DNA of 64,000 nt, from assembly GCF_001625215.2 (NCBI RefSeq), contig NC_030387.2, forward strand, positions 39,331,606 through 39,395,605, written 5' to 3'. The notes under the pieces are model-generated. The model did not search any database. It saw only the letters and a list, made by a program, of their open reading frames with translations, and had not been told where the DNA came from. The first letter of the stretch is position 1. Each line of letters begins with the position of its first letter. Shown here piece by piece: positions 1-11,900 of this stretch. The translations under genes and the position numbers were made by a program. This DNA is from Daucus carota subsp. sativus. Lineage: Eukaryota > Streptophyta > Magnoliopsida > Apiales > Apiaceae.

Positions 1-881
1 ATTCTTTTTTACACCTAAATCTACATGTCCATCTAAATCTACATCACGGAACATGATTTTTTAATACAGGAAAAGAGAATAGGGAAATTCAAATAAAATT
101 ATTTTTATGTTTTCCCAAGTTTTTTCAGGATAGAAGTTCAAGGATATATAGATAATATCACAAGTAGTCTATAGACGTGTTTTATAACCTCTTTTCATGT
201 GGAGCAAGGAATTGACATATATATTCTTATATCTCTTTTTTTTAGGAATAGAGTAAATTGTAATCATTTATAAAGTTCAATCACACATTAGCTAAAGAGA
301 ATATTAGGGCATCTCCAGTGGGAGCACTCTCTCAGTGTACCAATTATTGACAGATCATTACAATTGAATTTTTTTTTATCTCTTTTATTGACACCATTTT
401 TAGCACTTTGACCAAAAATTGTTGCAATGGTCAGCAGCTTTGTAGTTATTTATGCGGTCTCACATATATGAAACAATTAGAAACTATATGCAGGTATTTA
501 TATGATATTTTGTGTATATAACCTTAAAGAAAGCACTTTATCTATTTAGGGGGTGTGCCATACTGCCATCTCTCCCATCAGAGACGCTCCTGGGAATATT
601 TTAGGTTATAGTAAATAATTCAAAGATTTTTTTTTGTTTACTAGATTCCTTATTATCAGGATTTTGTAGGTTAGATCGACCCATATACCTATATTCATTT
701 TTACTATTTAATGACTTTGTTTGATGGCATTTGTTTGCTTGATATGTACATCTATCGATTCGTGCTTTATTAGAAATATGGAGTTACGGTGGTGTGATAT
801 GTTGCAGTAACTATTGTTTGCATCAGGTTCTACAAAATGTAGCATAATATTCAACACTAAGAGTTCGTAATATAATTGCAG
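1..881 (+). other. FIP37 intron sequence at the window edge
   Basis: No exon is visible before the splice acceptor at 880-881, so this stretch reads as intron of the FIP37 gene whose 5' exons lie before the window. The acceptor has the form ataattgcag. A MITE-like inverted-repeat element lies inside (about 307-590). Nothing else recognisable. Confidence 0.6.
307..590. mobile_element. Tourist-like (PIF/Harbinger) MITE in a FIP37 intron
   Basis: The left end gggcatctccagtgggag after TTA (304-306) is imperfectly complementary to the right end tctcccatcagagacgctcc. This start is typical of plant Tourist-type MITEs, which insert at TTA/TWA. The right target duplication is not clear and the ends are diverged, so it looks old. 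It has no coding capacity. Confidence 0.5.
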
Positions 882-2949
882 AATCTGGTAGAGGAGAAAG
901 AGAAAAAGGTGAAGGAGTTGCAAGACAATATTGCCGCAGTCAATTTCACCCCACATAGTAAGATGGGAAAACTTTTGATGGCAAAATGCAGGACACTACA
1001 GGAAGAAAATGAGGAAATTGGGACTCAAGCTAAAGAAGGGAAGGTACTACTGGTTCATATAGTTTATATGATTTACAGTTGAGAAGGCTATAGATTAAAT
1101 TTCACTTGTCTTATCTGCAAGTCCGTGGAGGTCCAATTCAAGTCTAGACAATTTATTTAATCAATATATGTACTACAATGCACTTCATGACAAATTTTTT
1201 GGTGATGTAGATTTTGAATTACTCATCTTTTAATCAACTGTGTTTTGATCGAATTATGGCTTTTTTGATAGTTTATATTGATCTCTTGCAGATACACGAG
1301 TTATCAATGAAACTAGCTTTGCAGAAATCTCAATTCACAAATCTCAGAAGTCAATTTGAAGGTAAGTGCTGTAAAAATATATTTTCTAAAAACACATTCT
1401 TGATACACAGTAGAGTAGGCATCTCAATTGTCTTTTTCTATTAGATTGTGATTACAGAAGTGTGTGCTATATTTTTCTATAGTATATTATTAAAGCTAAA
1501 CACATAAAGTTTGGGCAGTTCTGGTACAGTGGATTGTAACCGTTAGATCACTTAAATCAAACTGAGTCCGAGTAACATAGGTCTTAACAATTTCTACTAG
1601 CAGCGTCTTCTCACGCACTAGTAGGTTTTAAGGTCTATTAGCAGCATGTACAATACCTAATAGTATGATCACATTTCTAGTTGAAAAGCCAAGTTGTTTC
1701 TTACAATTGTACAATACCTAACAATTGTAAAAAATATTTTGGGTGGATTGGTTGCTGTCAGTTTTATATTTTATCTAAATTCTGCAGGATTGTGTAAGCA
1801 TATGGAGGGACTAACAGACGATGTGGAGAAATCAAATGAAACGGTATCTACCCCCCATTTTTTTATCTGTTTAACAGGCCAAGCTATTTTTAAATGTTAA
1901 AAAGCTCTTTTTTGAATAAACATATCAAGGAGATAAAAACCTTATTGGTCATTAGCAAATTTTTATCGACATGCAAATCAGTTAGAGACAGTTATTTCGC
2001 TTCTCATTCATATGAGTGCAAACATGAAAAAACTAATCATTTTTGCATTCTAGATAATTATCTCTTCTATGGATATTGTACAGAACATTTTTTCCCAAAT
2101 GCATTCGACTGAAAGATTCTCATTTACTTGTCCACAGTAATGGCTGCACTGCTCCAATATTGTGTTAATGTGTTTGTTCTTATATTGTATTTAAAAAAAC
2201 ATTTAATTTACCCTGAAGGAAATTACAGACAGCTTCTTGACCCTAGTGGTGTGGTTCTACAACTATTATTACTACTTAGAAAGGGTAAAAAGTGTGAAAC
2301 AAGTTCATTTGGCAATTTGGTCGGCATAATTTTGTGTTTGGAGTAAGAACATCTACATGATGGGAGATTGGTTTGGGAGATAAATATGGAATGAAGGATC
2401 AAAATTCTATAAAATAATTAGAGAAGGGTTGCAACTTGCAGGAGATTATTATCTGCAGCTAGCAATAAGATGATAAGACTTCTGAAATATGTGAAGTAAA
2501 ATAAGAATGGAGTCATAATGACGATTTAGTTAAATAAAATTTCTCTTTCAAATACATTGTAGAGCTTGATCATTATTCCCAAGACATGTATCCTTCCACA
2601 ATTGTGCTGTGGATAAATCGTTCCTTTTTACACGGTCTACCGTTCATTGTGCACTCCATACATATCACAGCATTTAACATCATTAGTATATAACATCATA
2701 ATCCTGTCTTCTGCTCATATTGCTTCACATCTCATGCCGTCCCATTTTGTTCTGATAAATTTGGTCACTATGCTGCAGGTGCTTAACTTGCAAGAGAAAC
2801 TTGAAGAGAAGGATGCTGAAATTACAAGGTTAAAGCAGGAGCTGCAGCAGAAGAATGAAATGGAGGAGAAGACAGACTTAGGTTCTGATAACATTATAGC
2901 TGACGGCGATGGAGTTGTGAAGGAGGAGGTAGAGAATGGTAGTACTTAG
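882..2949 (+). CDS. FIP37: FIP37 (WTAP homologue, m6A methyltransferase complex), 3' part, four exons
   Basis: FIP37 is the plant WTAP orthologue. It scaffolds the MTA/MTB methyltransferase that writes N6-methyladenosine on nuclear mRNA, and is needed for embryo and shoot meristem development. Visible exons are 882-1043, 1292-1361, 1788-1843 and 2779-2949; phases join cleanly (0, 1, 0) and all introns are GT-AG. The translation follows the C-terminal half of Arabidopsis FIP37 as I remember it: NLVEEKEKKVKELQDNIAAV, then KMGKLLMAKCRTLQEENEEI, IHELSMKLALQKSQ, KHMEGLTDDVEKSNETV and NLQEKLEEKDAEITRLKQEL. The protein is almost entirely coiled coil with an acidic tail, as expected for the WTAP/Mum2 family. 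The stop TAG is at 2947-2949 and an AATAAA at 3002-3007 is a plausible polyadenylation signal. 5' exons are outside the window. Family identity is very secure; exon ends are inferred from splice motifs. Confidence 0.93.
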
Positions 2950-5900
2950 ACCAGGCTATTCAGATAAAGAACTTGTTTGTTTATTATTTGTTATGCTGTA
3001 CAATAAATTTTTGTAATTTTTCATTGTGTTTGGTCAATGAACCAATTAGAAACTAGTAACTTTTGTCGCATTCTCCGAGGACCATGCACAAAGGTTTCTA
3101 TTTAGCATCACTAATATCCAGATGTTTATATCATAGTGTTGAATTAGATGCACTGTGAAGTTAAGGTTAATGTTGATGGCAACAATCGCTACAATAATGA
3201 CAGGATTTTCTTCACATTATGATACTGTTCTTTTAGAGAATACCTCGTCAGTATTCTTTTCTTTCCAAGTAATTTTGAAAATTTTGCTGGTAGGTTTCTC
3301 TCGAATATATAAAAAACTATATTATCGCCTTACAGCGTAAAAATCTCTTAGTATATTCTCAATATATTCTTTTTGAATTGAATCTCTGTCTTCTTGAAGT
3401 AGCCATTGTTATGTCTCTATCTAATTGCTATTATTGCCATAGAAGTACAGTTTATGGAATGTTTTAAATGATATGAATACATAGATTCCAGATACCTTTT
3501 GCTTCTTTTGAAAGTTATAGCCATGTCCTGGGGTTTCATGCAGTTGTCGTCCTTTAGTGGCCCAAACAGCCACTAACTGGATCTACGAAAGGAGCTGCGA
3601 ATCTCTGTGAGTGATGAATGATTGGATTCTTCCTTTTCATTAGTCGTTATCACTTCTTCAAAGTTTCAAGGTTCCCACTTTGCTGCAAGAAAAGTGAGAG
3701 GTCACTTTTTTCTGTTCTTGTTCAAGCGATTCATCGTGGTCTAAGTGTCAACAGTATATCGTGATTATGTCAGTTATCAAATCTCTCAAAATCTCACCGT
3801 ATTAGAAATTGACTAATTTCGCGCTTCTTGTTAAATGATGTGATATGCTAGTGGTAAAGGTTTGCTCCCGTGGTTGAGGTTTATCATTCGTCGTTTTTGC
3901 TAATTTGTAAGGCATATAGGCTTATTCATTAAATAAAAGAGTGACTTATCGTAACTTTTGAGCTCAAGATCGGTATTTGATTACCGGAAATCAAGATCGG
4001 CTTAAAAATTGTATGCGGGCATATTAAAGATTTAAGAGGAAACTATTTGTTTTCGAAATGCCAACAAAAAAAGAAGTATGCTATTATCTAAAAGCCATAG
4101 GTGGCATAAAATGGACAAGTGCACTAGAACTATGAGTCTCTCTATCGGTAATTGGTTGATGTGCAAGAAAGGACCATCCATGATCCATCGGCTTAATTAT
4201 TCTAACTTGATTAATATTTGAAATGAATTGGACCACCCTTCATAGGCTAAGCTTACGGATAATGAGCTACTCAAATTCATTTACAACATAATTATATTGA
4301 AAATATTGTTGTTATCATTTATTTAGATATACTACACAATCAAACAAATCGAACTCACTAAACTTATTGCGTCCAAACTTTTTTCTTTCTATATATATAT
4401 AACAAAATTGGATCAAGTTTTCGATATTAACTTCAACATATCAGATTTTTATCGAATCTAAGTTTCAAATTTCAAACATAATGGATTTTATCACCCGAAC
4501 AACATTAAAATCTAGATATTCACGTGAAGACAATATATTTTTTCTTTTGAAATTTATAGGCCGTGAATATGCGAGTTGAAAACAAGATAATATGTTAGGA
4601 TGACTGAGCTCTCTTAATATTAATTGCCTTGGTCCCAACTTTATTAGTAGTATTCTCCACATTGGTAGCTCTCCTTTTCCCGGCTTGCGATTTTGTGGAC
4701 CATTCCGAAATCCGGTATCGCATATTAAATATATTATTTTAAATTATATAATTTATTTCTTTCAAATTTTTGAGAATATAATGATATGTACTTCCAAATT
4801 TTTGTAAGTATTTTTTACTCATTTTATTCTAAAATATAATTTTTTTAAAATTTTTCTAACACGTATTATGAATTACAGGTAAATATAGATAATTAATTTA
4901 ACTTTTATAAAATTATATATATAATATATTAATTAAATTATATTAATATATTTTGTGAACACAACACGAAAATCACATTTCATGCTAATTAAGTACACAA
5001 TTTTAATTAAATATGATTTTAACCTCAAATATATGAAATATGAAAATATACCGTTCATTTCTTAGGTCCAAGTATATCATACAATTATTAGGTTCAGATG
5101 CCACCCATTTCATTGCCACCGATTTAGAATAAGTTAGTTCTATCATACACTTGGCAATTCATTTTGCCAACCAAATAATCTTCAATTACTATATAGATAA
5201 GCTAATTTTATCTATGCAGCTAAAATTGCATGTCAATTCAGATATTTTTCATCTATGTAACTAGAATAGTTTGTTAATGCAAAGAATGGATTGAGTATTT
5301 TATTGCCGTCCATTTGCTAAAATTTGTTTGAACTAAGTACATGTTTATAATTACTCATTTGCATCATTTAAGCACTGAGACAATCCACGAGGATTAGTGA
5401 TTTCCTAATGTAAAGTTTGGTAATGACTACTTTAACATTAATTAAAGATTTCGTAGCACATGTAATGAAGATGCCAAACACCACGCCCACTTTTACACTT
5501 TTGCTCATTTTTATTCTAGTTATCTATAATTCATAAATATTTAATTTGTTAATAGACATAAAGTTTAGTTCAAGTCACTCAGATATTTATTACTTTCTAT
5601 TTATTTCCTCTCTAAATAAGATGTTTGGCTTCGGTTGAATTGTGCGGGCTTAAATTCTTATCCTTATAAGGATTGATGATGACGCAGGATGAAAGAAATT
5701 AGTGTGATAACTGATTTTATTTTCTATGAATATTAACATGTATAATGTATAATCAAATCTTAAGTTATTAATTTTATAATACCAAAAACGAGTATATATA
5801 TGAATTTTGAGCTATTAATTTTGTAATATAAAAAACGAATATTAACTAAAATTAATCATGAATTATCAATTTTATAATATAAAAACGAAAGTCAAAATTG

Positions 5901-6370
5901 AAGGAGATCTAATGTGATCCGCATATAATGAATTACTCGTGAACTATCAATATACTTGTATAAAGGAGAAGCGAGTGGCGTGTATGTGGCGGCTTTCACA
6001 TCGCTCCGTTTGATTTTTCTAATTTTCTGGAATCTTGAATGAAAATTATCAAAAATTAGAAGTACTTTTTTTAGTTTAGGGTATATTAGAAGCAAATTTT
6101 CAGAATCTGATTTTGTTTCAGATTATTTATGGAATATAGCAGCTTGAAAGTTTTAATCTGATTTTGTTTGAGATTATTTAATTAAGGGAAAGAGTAGCAC
6201 ACAAGTCTCTCTGCACCTGTAAATATCCTTATAGGTTGTAGGGATTTGGATCATCTAAACACAACCTACTCTCTCAATACCACAACCCTACCTCTCTCTG
6301 GTGATAGTTCTCTTGCTCGATTTCTTACTCGGTGGTGCCGTTCTTCTGCAACGATAAGTGAAGGCTGAAT

Positions 6371-6790
6371 AAAGGTTGTTGCAAGCAACGGTAGTTATAG
6401 ACCGCTATGTGGAGTCGACAAATCCAAATACAGGAGAAGAATATAGTCTTGACATGATATTATTGATGAATGATATTAATAAATAAACTATTAGTGATGT
6501 ATGTTTGGTGATTATTCTTTTATAATATATATTTTGTTCATCGGACATGTTTGTTGTTGTTAATTTTTATATGATTTACTTTTTTTTTTGGTAAGGTTAT
6601 ATGATTTACTTTGTATAAAGGAAAATATTATTCATGCGTAATCTGTCTGCTCCGTTCAAGAAACTTTTAAGTGACGGCTGTTTATACAGTATTAAAAAAT
6701 AAAGGTTGTTACACGCAAGGGTAGTTATAGACCGTTATCTCACGGATTTAAGTTTGATGTTTTTGTGCACACTCAATCCAAAAAAATTGG
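6371..6790. repeat. Diverged direct repeat pair inside a probable Helitron
   Basis: Two blocks about 330 bp apart share aaaggttgttgcaagcaacggtagttatagaccgctat-type sequence with substitutions (first near 6371, second near 6701). Both lie just upstream of the Helitron 3' terminus and are probably internal to it. Confidence 0.45.
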
Positions 6791-7072
6791 AGAAGGTGAC
6801 AATGTAAGAACACGATTACTTACAAATAAAATTAAGATTCGTCGTGCTTTAAATTGTTAATTACGTGTAAAAGTTTATTTTCTTTTTTTCACCATGAATT
6901 ATAGTCCAATTTTGCAATTTTATATATTGTTATTACATCAAGATTCTTATAATTTAAAATTTATTTCATCCTACAAATATTAATTTTAATCATTAATATA
7001 CTTTTTATAGACAGTCACAAAATTATTGCACTCTACGAATATTAACATTGAATCATTAATATAAGTTTTATA

Positions 7073-7102
7073 GGCCGCCGCAACGCGCGGCTTCTCAGCT
7101 AG
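7073..7102 (+). mobile_element. Helitron 3' terminus (hairpin plus CTAG)
   Basis: GC-rich palindrome gccgccgcaacgcgcggc followed about 8 nt later by CTAG (7099-7102) and then T. A short hairpin just before CTRR with insertion between A and T is the diagnostic 3' end of plant Helitrons. The 5' TC end was not located with confidence, so element length is unknown; it may include the direct repeats near 6371-6790. Confidence 0.65.
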
Positions 7103-7224
7103 TATAATGAAATACGTATATCTCAAAACCGAATTAGATCAAGCGGTTCTGTAATAAATATTTTTAAATATTTGGTAAATATAAAACTACTCGACTTTGG
7201 ACTAGATAAATCTTTGTAATAAAT

Positions 7225-7617
7225 GAAAGGAAAACACACGATAGCTGAGCTGTAGTGTCGAGGATGTTTAATGTGTTTGCGTGGTTGGGATGGAATTTAA
7301 ATACTACTCCTACTGCTACTACGTCTACCATTTCTCTCTATCTCGTCTCTCTCGAGAATATTTATCTCTTGCACTCTCTCCGGCGCATTTTATCTTCTTA
7401 CTCTACTCACGGCTTGCGTACTAATATGTTGTAAAATTTTAAAATTTTGTATATAATCTCTCTTTTATATAAAAAAAATATTAGATTTATACCTTTTAAA
7501 TATTAAATCTTTGATAAGAATAAAGTGACATTTATATGGAACTGATTTGAAATCAGGAACTTAAAACTATTTCTGATTTTAAACTGAAAATATGTGTTTC
7601 TGTAATATATAGAAAAC
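7225..7617 (-). repeat. Left arm of a perfect 393 bp inverted repeat (inverted copy of the TAR2 promoter)
   Basis: Base-by-base comparison shows this arm is the exact reverse complement of 13519-13911, with paired coordinates summing to 21136 throughout and no mismatch or gap. The right arm is continuous with TAR2, so this arm appears to be the derived inverted copy. It includes the TATA-like tttaaata at 7296-7303 facing left. The outer flanks (7216-7224 and 13912-13920) do not match, so it lacks the target-site duplication expected of terminal inverted repeats of a DNA transposon. Confidence 0.95.
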
Positions 7618-7773
7618 GGGACGTGGAAAGTAAAAAGGGTTTCGATTATGTCTTGCATAATTGCAAGTTTCTTCTGTCTTGCATAATTGCAAGTGTTCTT
7701 AAGTTTGCTCTTCTTGTTACTATTTCAAATCTCATTTTCGTTGTCTTAGTTCTAGAAAAAGGAGTATCAAAAA

Positions 7774-8943
7774 ATGGCAGCATCAAAATCAACATTGGAG
7801 GAATTGTATGCACGATTATCATTGGAGGATGAGGATGAAGGGGGGATTGTGGTGGCAGAGAGTGAGATCAAAAAACGTGCTACATATGGTCTGGTAGGGC
7901 GTTTTCTGACGGAGAAGAACATAAACTTCAATGCAATGCAGAATGTTATTGCTTCGTTATGGCGTCCCAGAGAAGGCATGGAAATCGTTGATTTGGGTGG
8001 TCAAAGATATTCATTCGTGTTCTATCATGTCTTGGATATGCAGAAAGTGTTGGAAGGAGGTCCATGGACATTTGAACAGAACCTATTAGTGTATCATTGC
8101 CTCAAGGAAAGTGAAGATCCACATACAGTAAGTTTAAATACTTCGGATATCTGGGTCCAAGTTTATGATCTCCCAACTGGTTTTGCTTCTGAGAATATTT
8201 TTCGAAACATTGGTAATTATGTTGGTAGTTTTGTTAAATCAGACCCTATTAATGTCAATGGTGGATGGAGGTTATATTCACGAATTCGAGTTACGTTGGA
8301 TATTGACAAACCCATAAGGCGGAGAATGAAAATTAAGAGGGATGGAGGTGAGTGGAGTTGGATTAATTTCAAATATGAAAGACTTAGTTCCTTTTGCTTC
8401 GTATGTGGTCTGCTTGGGCATCAGGAGAGGGATTGTGCTATCGTATATGCGAATCCGGATAAGGAGATAGTCCGTGCGTATGGAGCATGGTTGCGGGCAC
8501 CAAATAAGAATTCTAAGAACATGAATCTAGGAGCGAAGTGGTTACGTAATGGGGGAGATAATAACAGAGCATGGGATGAAGGTATGTCCAATATCCAGAA
8601 ACAAACCACTGTGCAAGGTGGCAGGACGGTGGTAGCGCGTTTCATGGAAGTTGATGGGGTAATTTCCGAGATTCAAGGGGAGAGCGGGGGGATTAAAGTG
8701 GTGCCAAGAAATCAGGAGAACAGTTTGGATAACAGCAAGATAGGGGATCAATTAGCTGATAAAGCGGGAGGAGAAAATTTCGAAAAAGATACAGTTGTAA
8801 CTGATCCCAAAAGGAGACGTGTGGTGCATGAAAATACTATGGGCTATGAAACTGGGGATTTACTTAATGGGCCTGTTGATTTAGATGGGCCAAAAAACTT
8901 GATAGAGGCGGGTCCTGTGGTGCAGGCCCGCCTAAAACAATGA
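7774..8943 (+). CDS. LINE ORF1: DUF4283 / zinc-knuckle RNA-binding protein
   Basis: A 389-residue ORF1p of a plant L1-type LINE, expected to bind element RNA in the ribonucleoprotein. The N-terminal half matches the DUF4283 pattern that precedes zinc knuckles in plant LINEs. A CCHC knuckle CFVCGLLGHQERDC lies at residues 208-221 with C208, C211, H216 and C221 in CX2CX4HX4C spacing. The C-terminal third is low-complexity and polar. The ATG at 7774 is the first in frame after the leader. The stop TGA (8941-8943) overlaps the ATG of ORF2 in the four bases ATGA, which suggests termination-reinitiation for ORF2 translation. No disruption is visible. Confidence 0.9.
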   Translation: MAASKSTLEELYARLSLEDEDEGGIVVAESEIKKRATYGLVGRFLTEKNINFNAMQNVIASLWRPREGMEIVDLGGQRYSFVFYHVLDMQKVLEGGPWTFEQNLLVYHCLKESEDPHTVSLNTSDIWVQVYDLPTGFASENIFRNIGNYVGSFVKSDPINVNGGWRLYSRIRVTLDIDKPIRRRMKIKRDGGEWSWINFKYERLSSFCFVCGLLGHQERDCAIVYANPDKEIVRAYGAWLRAPNKNSKNMNLGAKWLRNGGDNNRAWDEGMSNIQKQTTVQGGRTVVARFMEVDGVISEIQGESGGIKVVPRNQENSLDNSKIGDQLADKAGGENFEKDTVVTDPKRRRVVHENTMGYETGDLLNGPVDLDGPKNLIEAGPVVQARLKQ

Positions 8944-11900
8944 GTCTACTAGCATGGAACTGCCGTGGACTGGGCAATTCATGTGCAGTTAGATTTTTAC
9001 GTGACATGGTCACCCAAATAAGGCCCAGCTTCATTTTCTTGTCTGAGACAAAAGTTAAAAAAAATACAGTATCAAAGGTGTGCAAGAAACTAGGTTTTGT
9101 GGATTTTTACAATGTTGATTCTCAAGGTATAGGAGGAGGATTGGCGTTAATGTGGAAGAATGAGTGTGATATTATGGTTCGAGATAGCTGCTCTAATTAT
9201 ATTGATTTTGAAGTAAATATTGAGCAGATTGGGAGGTGGAGGTATACAGGGTACTATGGTTATCCAGAGAGGGAAAGACGACAGGAATCATGGGATATGT
9301 TACGTGATTTGGCTACAAGATCGAATCTACCATGGTGTATTATAGGGGACTTTAATGATATTATGATGGAAGAAGAAAAGCAGGGACGTCGTGCACATCC
9401 TCGACAGCTCCTTCATGGTTTTACAGAAGCTATAAGTGACTGTCAGCTGATGGATTTGGGTTTTAATGGCAATATGTTTACTTGGGAAAAGTCAAGGGGT
9501 ACTGCGATGTGGATACAGGAGCGTCTGGATCGAGGGCTAGCTAATAGACAGTGGAAAGATATGTTTCCAAATGCTGAGGTAACGGTGCTAGACGTTTCAA
9601 CATCAGATCATTTACCCTTAAATTTGCAGTTGAATAGAAAAATGTATGTCCCTAAAATGCATAGATTCAGATTTGAGAATATGTGGTTGAAAGAAAAAGA
9701 TTGCTTGCATATAATTCAGCAATGTTGGTTGGATATGGATAATCATAATATTATGGAAAAGTTTCAATATTGTTGTCTTAAATTAGAGGAATGGGGAGGA
9801 GGTATGGTGAAAGATTTCAAGGTCAAAATAAGAGAGTACAAGCAGAGATTAAATAAATTGCGCTCAAGAAGAGACACGCATGGAATTAGCCAGTATAATG
9901 AGGTCAGACGGGCTTACTTAAAAGTCTTAGAAAAACAAGAGGTTTATTGGCATCAAAGAGCCAAGCAATTCTGGTTGCAGAGTGGAGATCAAAATACGCG
10001 TTTTTTTCATAATTATGCATCCACCAGGCGTATGAACAACTGTATACATGGTCTTAAAGATCAGCATGGAGTGTGGACGGAAGATGAGAAGCAAATTCAG
10101 GGTGTTATTGTTGATTATTTTGAAAATTTATTCACAGCCTCAACTAATGCAGAAGAGTCCTTGACGCCAAGAGAAGTAGTCCAGCAAGTGACAATGGAAC
10201 AAAATGAGGAGCTAATGCAATGTGTGACTCAGGAGGAAGTAAAAGAAGCGGTCTTTTCCATGCACCCTGAGAAGTCACCTGGAATGGACGGGTTAAATCC
10301 AGGATTTTTTCAGGCATTTTGGAATGTAATTGGTACTGATGTGACAGAGTTTTGCCAAAGATTTTTCAATACAGGAGAGATGCCAGTGGAGTTGAATCGT
10401 ACATTGGTATGCCTCATACCGAAGGTTAAAAAACCTCAGCAAATGACGGAGCTAAGACCTATTTCATTGTGCAATGTATTGGTGAGAATCATGTCAAAGG
10501 TTCTTGCTAATAGGATTAAGCCGTGTTTGAAGAGTTTAATTTCAGATAAGCAGAGTGCCTTTATCGAAGGACGTTTGCTTACTGACAATGCTTTGCTGGC
10601 ATATGAGCTGAACCATTGTATTAAGAGACGAACCCAAGGGAAATGCGGCATTGCAGGACTCAAGCTAGATATATCCAAGGCATATGATCGATTAGAATGG
10701 AGATATGTTGAAGGTATGCTTGAAAAATTTGGCTTTAATCATGCCTGGATTGAAAGAGTGATGGCCTGTATTAAAACTGTGACATATAGTTTTGTAAATA
10801 ATGGTCATGTGTTTGGTGAGGTCCGACCGCAAAGGGGGATACGGCAGGGAGATCCTATCTCTCCGTATATTTATATACTATGTGCTGAAGGCCTAAGCTC
10901 TATTATTCGGAGGAACGAGGAGGTGGGATTAATTCATGGTGTATCAATTGCGAGAGGGGCACCACATATATCGCATCTTTTATTTGCAGATGACTGCTAC
11001 ATGTTTTTTCGAGCAAATGTAACAGAAGCAAGTGTGATGAGAAATATTCTAAGGCGATATGAAAGATTGTCTGGGCAGGCTATTAATTTTAATAAGTCAA
11101 GTGTTATTTTCAGTCCAAATACAAGGGTGCAAGATCGAAGTGTAGTATGTCAAACACTTCAGGTGACTGAAGTCCAGGAACCTGGCAAGTACTTAGGAAT
11201 GCCGATGAATGTGGGGAAGAAAAAGGTCTCTGTGTTCCATTTTTTAACGGACAGAATTAAAAAGAAGTTGCAAAATTGGGGAAATAAGATGATTTCGAAA
11301 GCTGGTAAGTGTACTTTACTGAAAACAGCCGCGCAATGTGTTCCAAATTTCTGGATGAATTTGTTTCTAATTCCTAATGAGGTTTGTGAAAGTATTGAGG
11401 TTCTAATGAATGGATTTTGGTGGGGACATGGACAAGAAAATAAAGGAATCAGGTGGAAAGCTTGGGACAAACTATGTGTAAGGAAAGAAGCTGGTGGATT
11501 GGGGTTCCGAGAATTAAGAAAGTTTAATATTTCCATGCTTGCTAAACAAGGGTGGCGACTGATTAATAATGACAATCCTTTAGTCACCTCTTGTATGAAG
11601 GCAAAATACTTTCCAAATGGTGATTTTCTAACAGCGAAACTGGGATCAAATCCTAGTTATATGTGGCGGAGCATCTTAGCTGCACAAGAGCTAGTGAAGA
11701 AAGGATGTAGACGACGCATTGGTGATGGCCGACAAACTGAAATATGGAAGGTTCCGTGGCTTCCATGTGAAACAAATGGTTTCTTGACTACAGAAATGCC
11801 TTTTCAACTTGAAGGAAGTAAAGTGTGTAATCTAATGCAGCTGGAACAAAAGAAATGGGATGAGGAAATTTTGTTAGATATCTGTAATGAAAGGGATCGA

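Larger units (their letters stand above)
2950..7224. other. Intergenic region, AT-rich, no supported gene
   Basis: After the FIP37 3'UTR this stretch has only short spurious reading frames. It holds a Helitron 3' end at about 7073-7102 and a diverged direct repeat (about 6371-6450 and 6701-6790, sharing aaaggttgtt and gtagttatagaccg). A short motif tatatgatttact is also repeated near 6568 and 6599. I see no RNA gene. Confidence 0.6.
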
